Shown: positions 63,434-64,000 of the stretch, one piece after another
Layout: each line of letters begins with the position of its first letter
How positions within the stretch are numbered: the stretch's first letter is position 1
From: Sycobia sp. Sy_11
Taxonomy: Eukaryota; Arthropoda; Insecta; Hymenoptera; Epichrysomallidae
Assembly (NCBI GenBank): GCA_018907035.1
Contig: JACCIC010000293.1
Coordinates: forward strand, 124,001 to 188,000
Length of the DNA stretch: 64,000 nucleotides
Direction of reading: 5' to 3'
Notes under the pieces: generated by a model
The model's database searches: none
Seen by the model: only the letters and a program-made list of their open reading frames with translations
Told to the model about the DNA's origin: nothing
Program-made: the position numbers and the translations under genes

Positions 63434-63462
<29 letters not shown>
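63434..63462. repeat. (TG)n microsatellite
   Basis: About 14 TG units followed by CCCGCGCGCACGCG, a Z-DNA-prone combination. Confidence 0.85.
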
Positions 63463-63463
<1 letters not shown>

Positions 63464-63867
63464 CCGCGCGCACGCGAACGTATATTTATACTGAGTAAAA
63501 TATTTCAAAAAATATATTTCTTGAATTCTATTCGTATAAAAAAAGATAATATTTATTCAAATTTAAGAAGTCCGAAATATTGTAAAACACATAGCTTTAA
63601 ATGTGGCAAATGGATGATTTAAAATCATATTCAATTGATTAATTATTTACTTATTTTGAATACGATTTATTTAAATAAAATAAGTTAGGAATAATAAGTA
63701 AAAAAATCGATTTATTTAAAAGTATCAGCGAACATGAGTTGTATGTATATTGATTTGACTAAAATCAATAAACTAAAAAAAAATTCAATACTTGAATTAC
63801 TTAGAATTCATAAATTAATTCAAAAAAGAAAAATATAGTTGAAACAATTAATTTTTTTAATCAAAAT

Positions 63868-63889
63868 AATATATATATATATATATATA
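63868..63889. repeat. (TA)n microsatellite
   Basis: About 11 TA units. Confidence 0.8.
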
Positions 63890-64000
63890 AACCGATTCTT
63901 AGCAAAAGGGAAATCTATTGTAATGAAGCAGCACTGTGAAATTTTCTATTTTTTAGACTGCCTGACTGCCTCGCGCCACGGACATACAGCAAAAGAGGGC

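Larger units (their letters stand above)
61265..64000. other. AT-rich; possible upstream remnant of the minus-strand element
   Basis: The minus frame at 61,675-61,899 (lysine- and glutamine-rich) could be an aged piece of the retrotransposon, but I found no motif. The rest to 64,000 has short frames and microsatellites only. Confidence 0.35.

Overview
This window looks like nuclear DNA of an insect. A hymenopteran, perhaps an ant, is my best guess, but that is an inference. The base composition is AT-rich and strongly patchy. CpG-containing GC-rich islands of 0.4 to 3.5 kb alternate with AT-rich stretches. Long (TA)n, (GA)n/(CT)n and (CA)n microsatellites are everywhere. Bacterial features such as operons, ribosome-binding sites and dense long reading frames are absent. 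I recognise no complete host protein-coding gene, rRNA, tRNA or CRISPR array. The window is best read as intergenic and/or long-intron sequence, with some GC-rich islands that could hold promoters or 5' untranslated exons.

Two protein-level signals are solid, and both are dead non-LTR retrotransposons. At about 25,170-26,130 (+) a reverse-transcriptase relic keeps FVDLAEAFET, LQGTSLEQQLFILYIDDI and YADDT-type blocks in one frame, broken by stops. At about 60,738-61,260 (-) lies the 3' end of another element: a TRLCIGYTP / HILFKC tail, a short 3' UTR and a poly(A) tail. Several decayed non-coding repeats are also visible: a composite repeat at 42,026-43,340, a dispersed pair at 21,366 and 44,774, and a retroposon-like unit at 46,434-46,833.

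Layout: 1-1,320 GC-mixed; 1.3-5.1 kb AT-rich; 5.3-5.85 kb GC island with two G-quadruplex-type motifs, flanked by TA arrays; 5.9-14 kb AT-rich, with paired bZIP palindromes at 7.65 kb; 14.5-15.3 kb GC island; 15.3-17.4 kb AT-rich; 17.4-20 kb mixed to GC-rich; 20-21.9 kb AT-rich; 21.9-22.5 kb GC island; 22.6-24.4 kb AT-rich; 24.4-25 kb GC island; 25.1-26.2 kb retrotransposon relic; 26.5-27 kb GC island; 27-33 kb AT-rich; 33-34.3 kb intermediate; 34.3-36 kb AT-rich; 36-37.1 kb GC island with two good splice-donor matches; 37.1-40.2 kb AT-rich; 40.3-41.2 kb GC island; 41.2-43.5 kb decayed repeats; 43.8-46.1 kb alternating; 46.1-48.7 kb AT-rich; 48.7-52.1 kb the largest GC island, with trinucleotide runs and an inverted CT/GA pair; 52.2-64 kb AT-rich, broken by small GC islands at 54.8, 56.5 and 59.6-60.6 kb.

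No previously undescribed system is convincingly present. The most useful follow-ups are the composite repeat at 42-43.3 kb, the bZIP site pair at 7.65 kb, the candidate 5' exons in the islands at 36 and 49-52 kb, and one short candidate exon at 53.6 kb.
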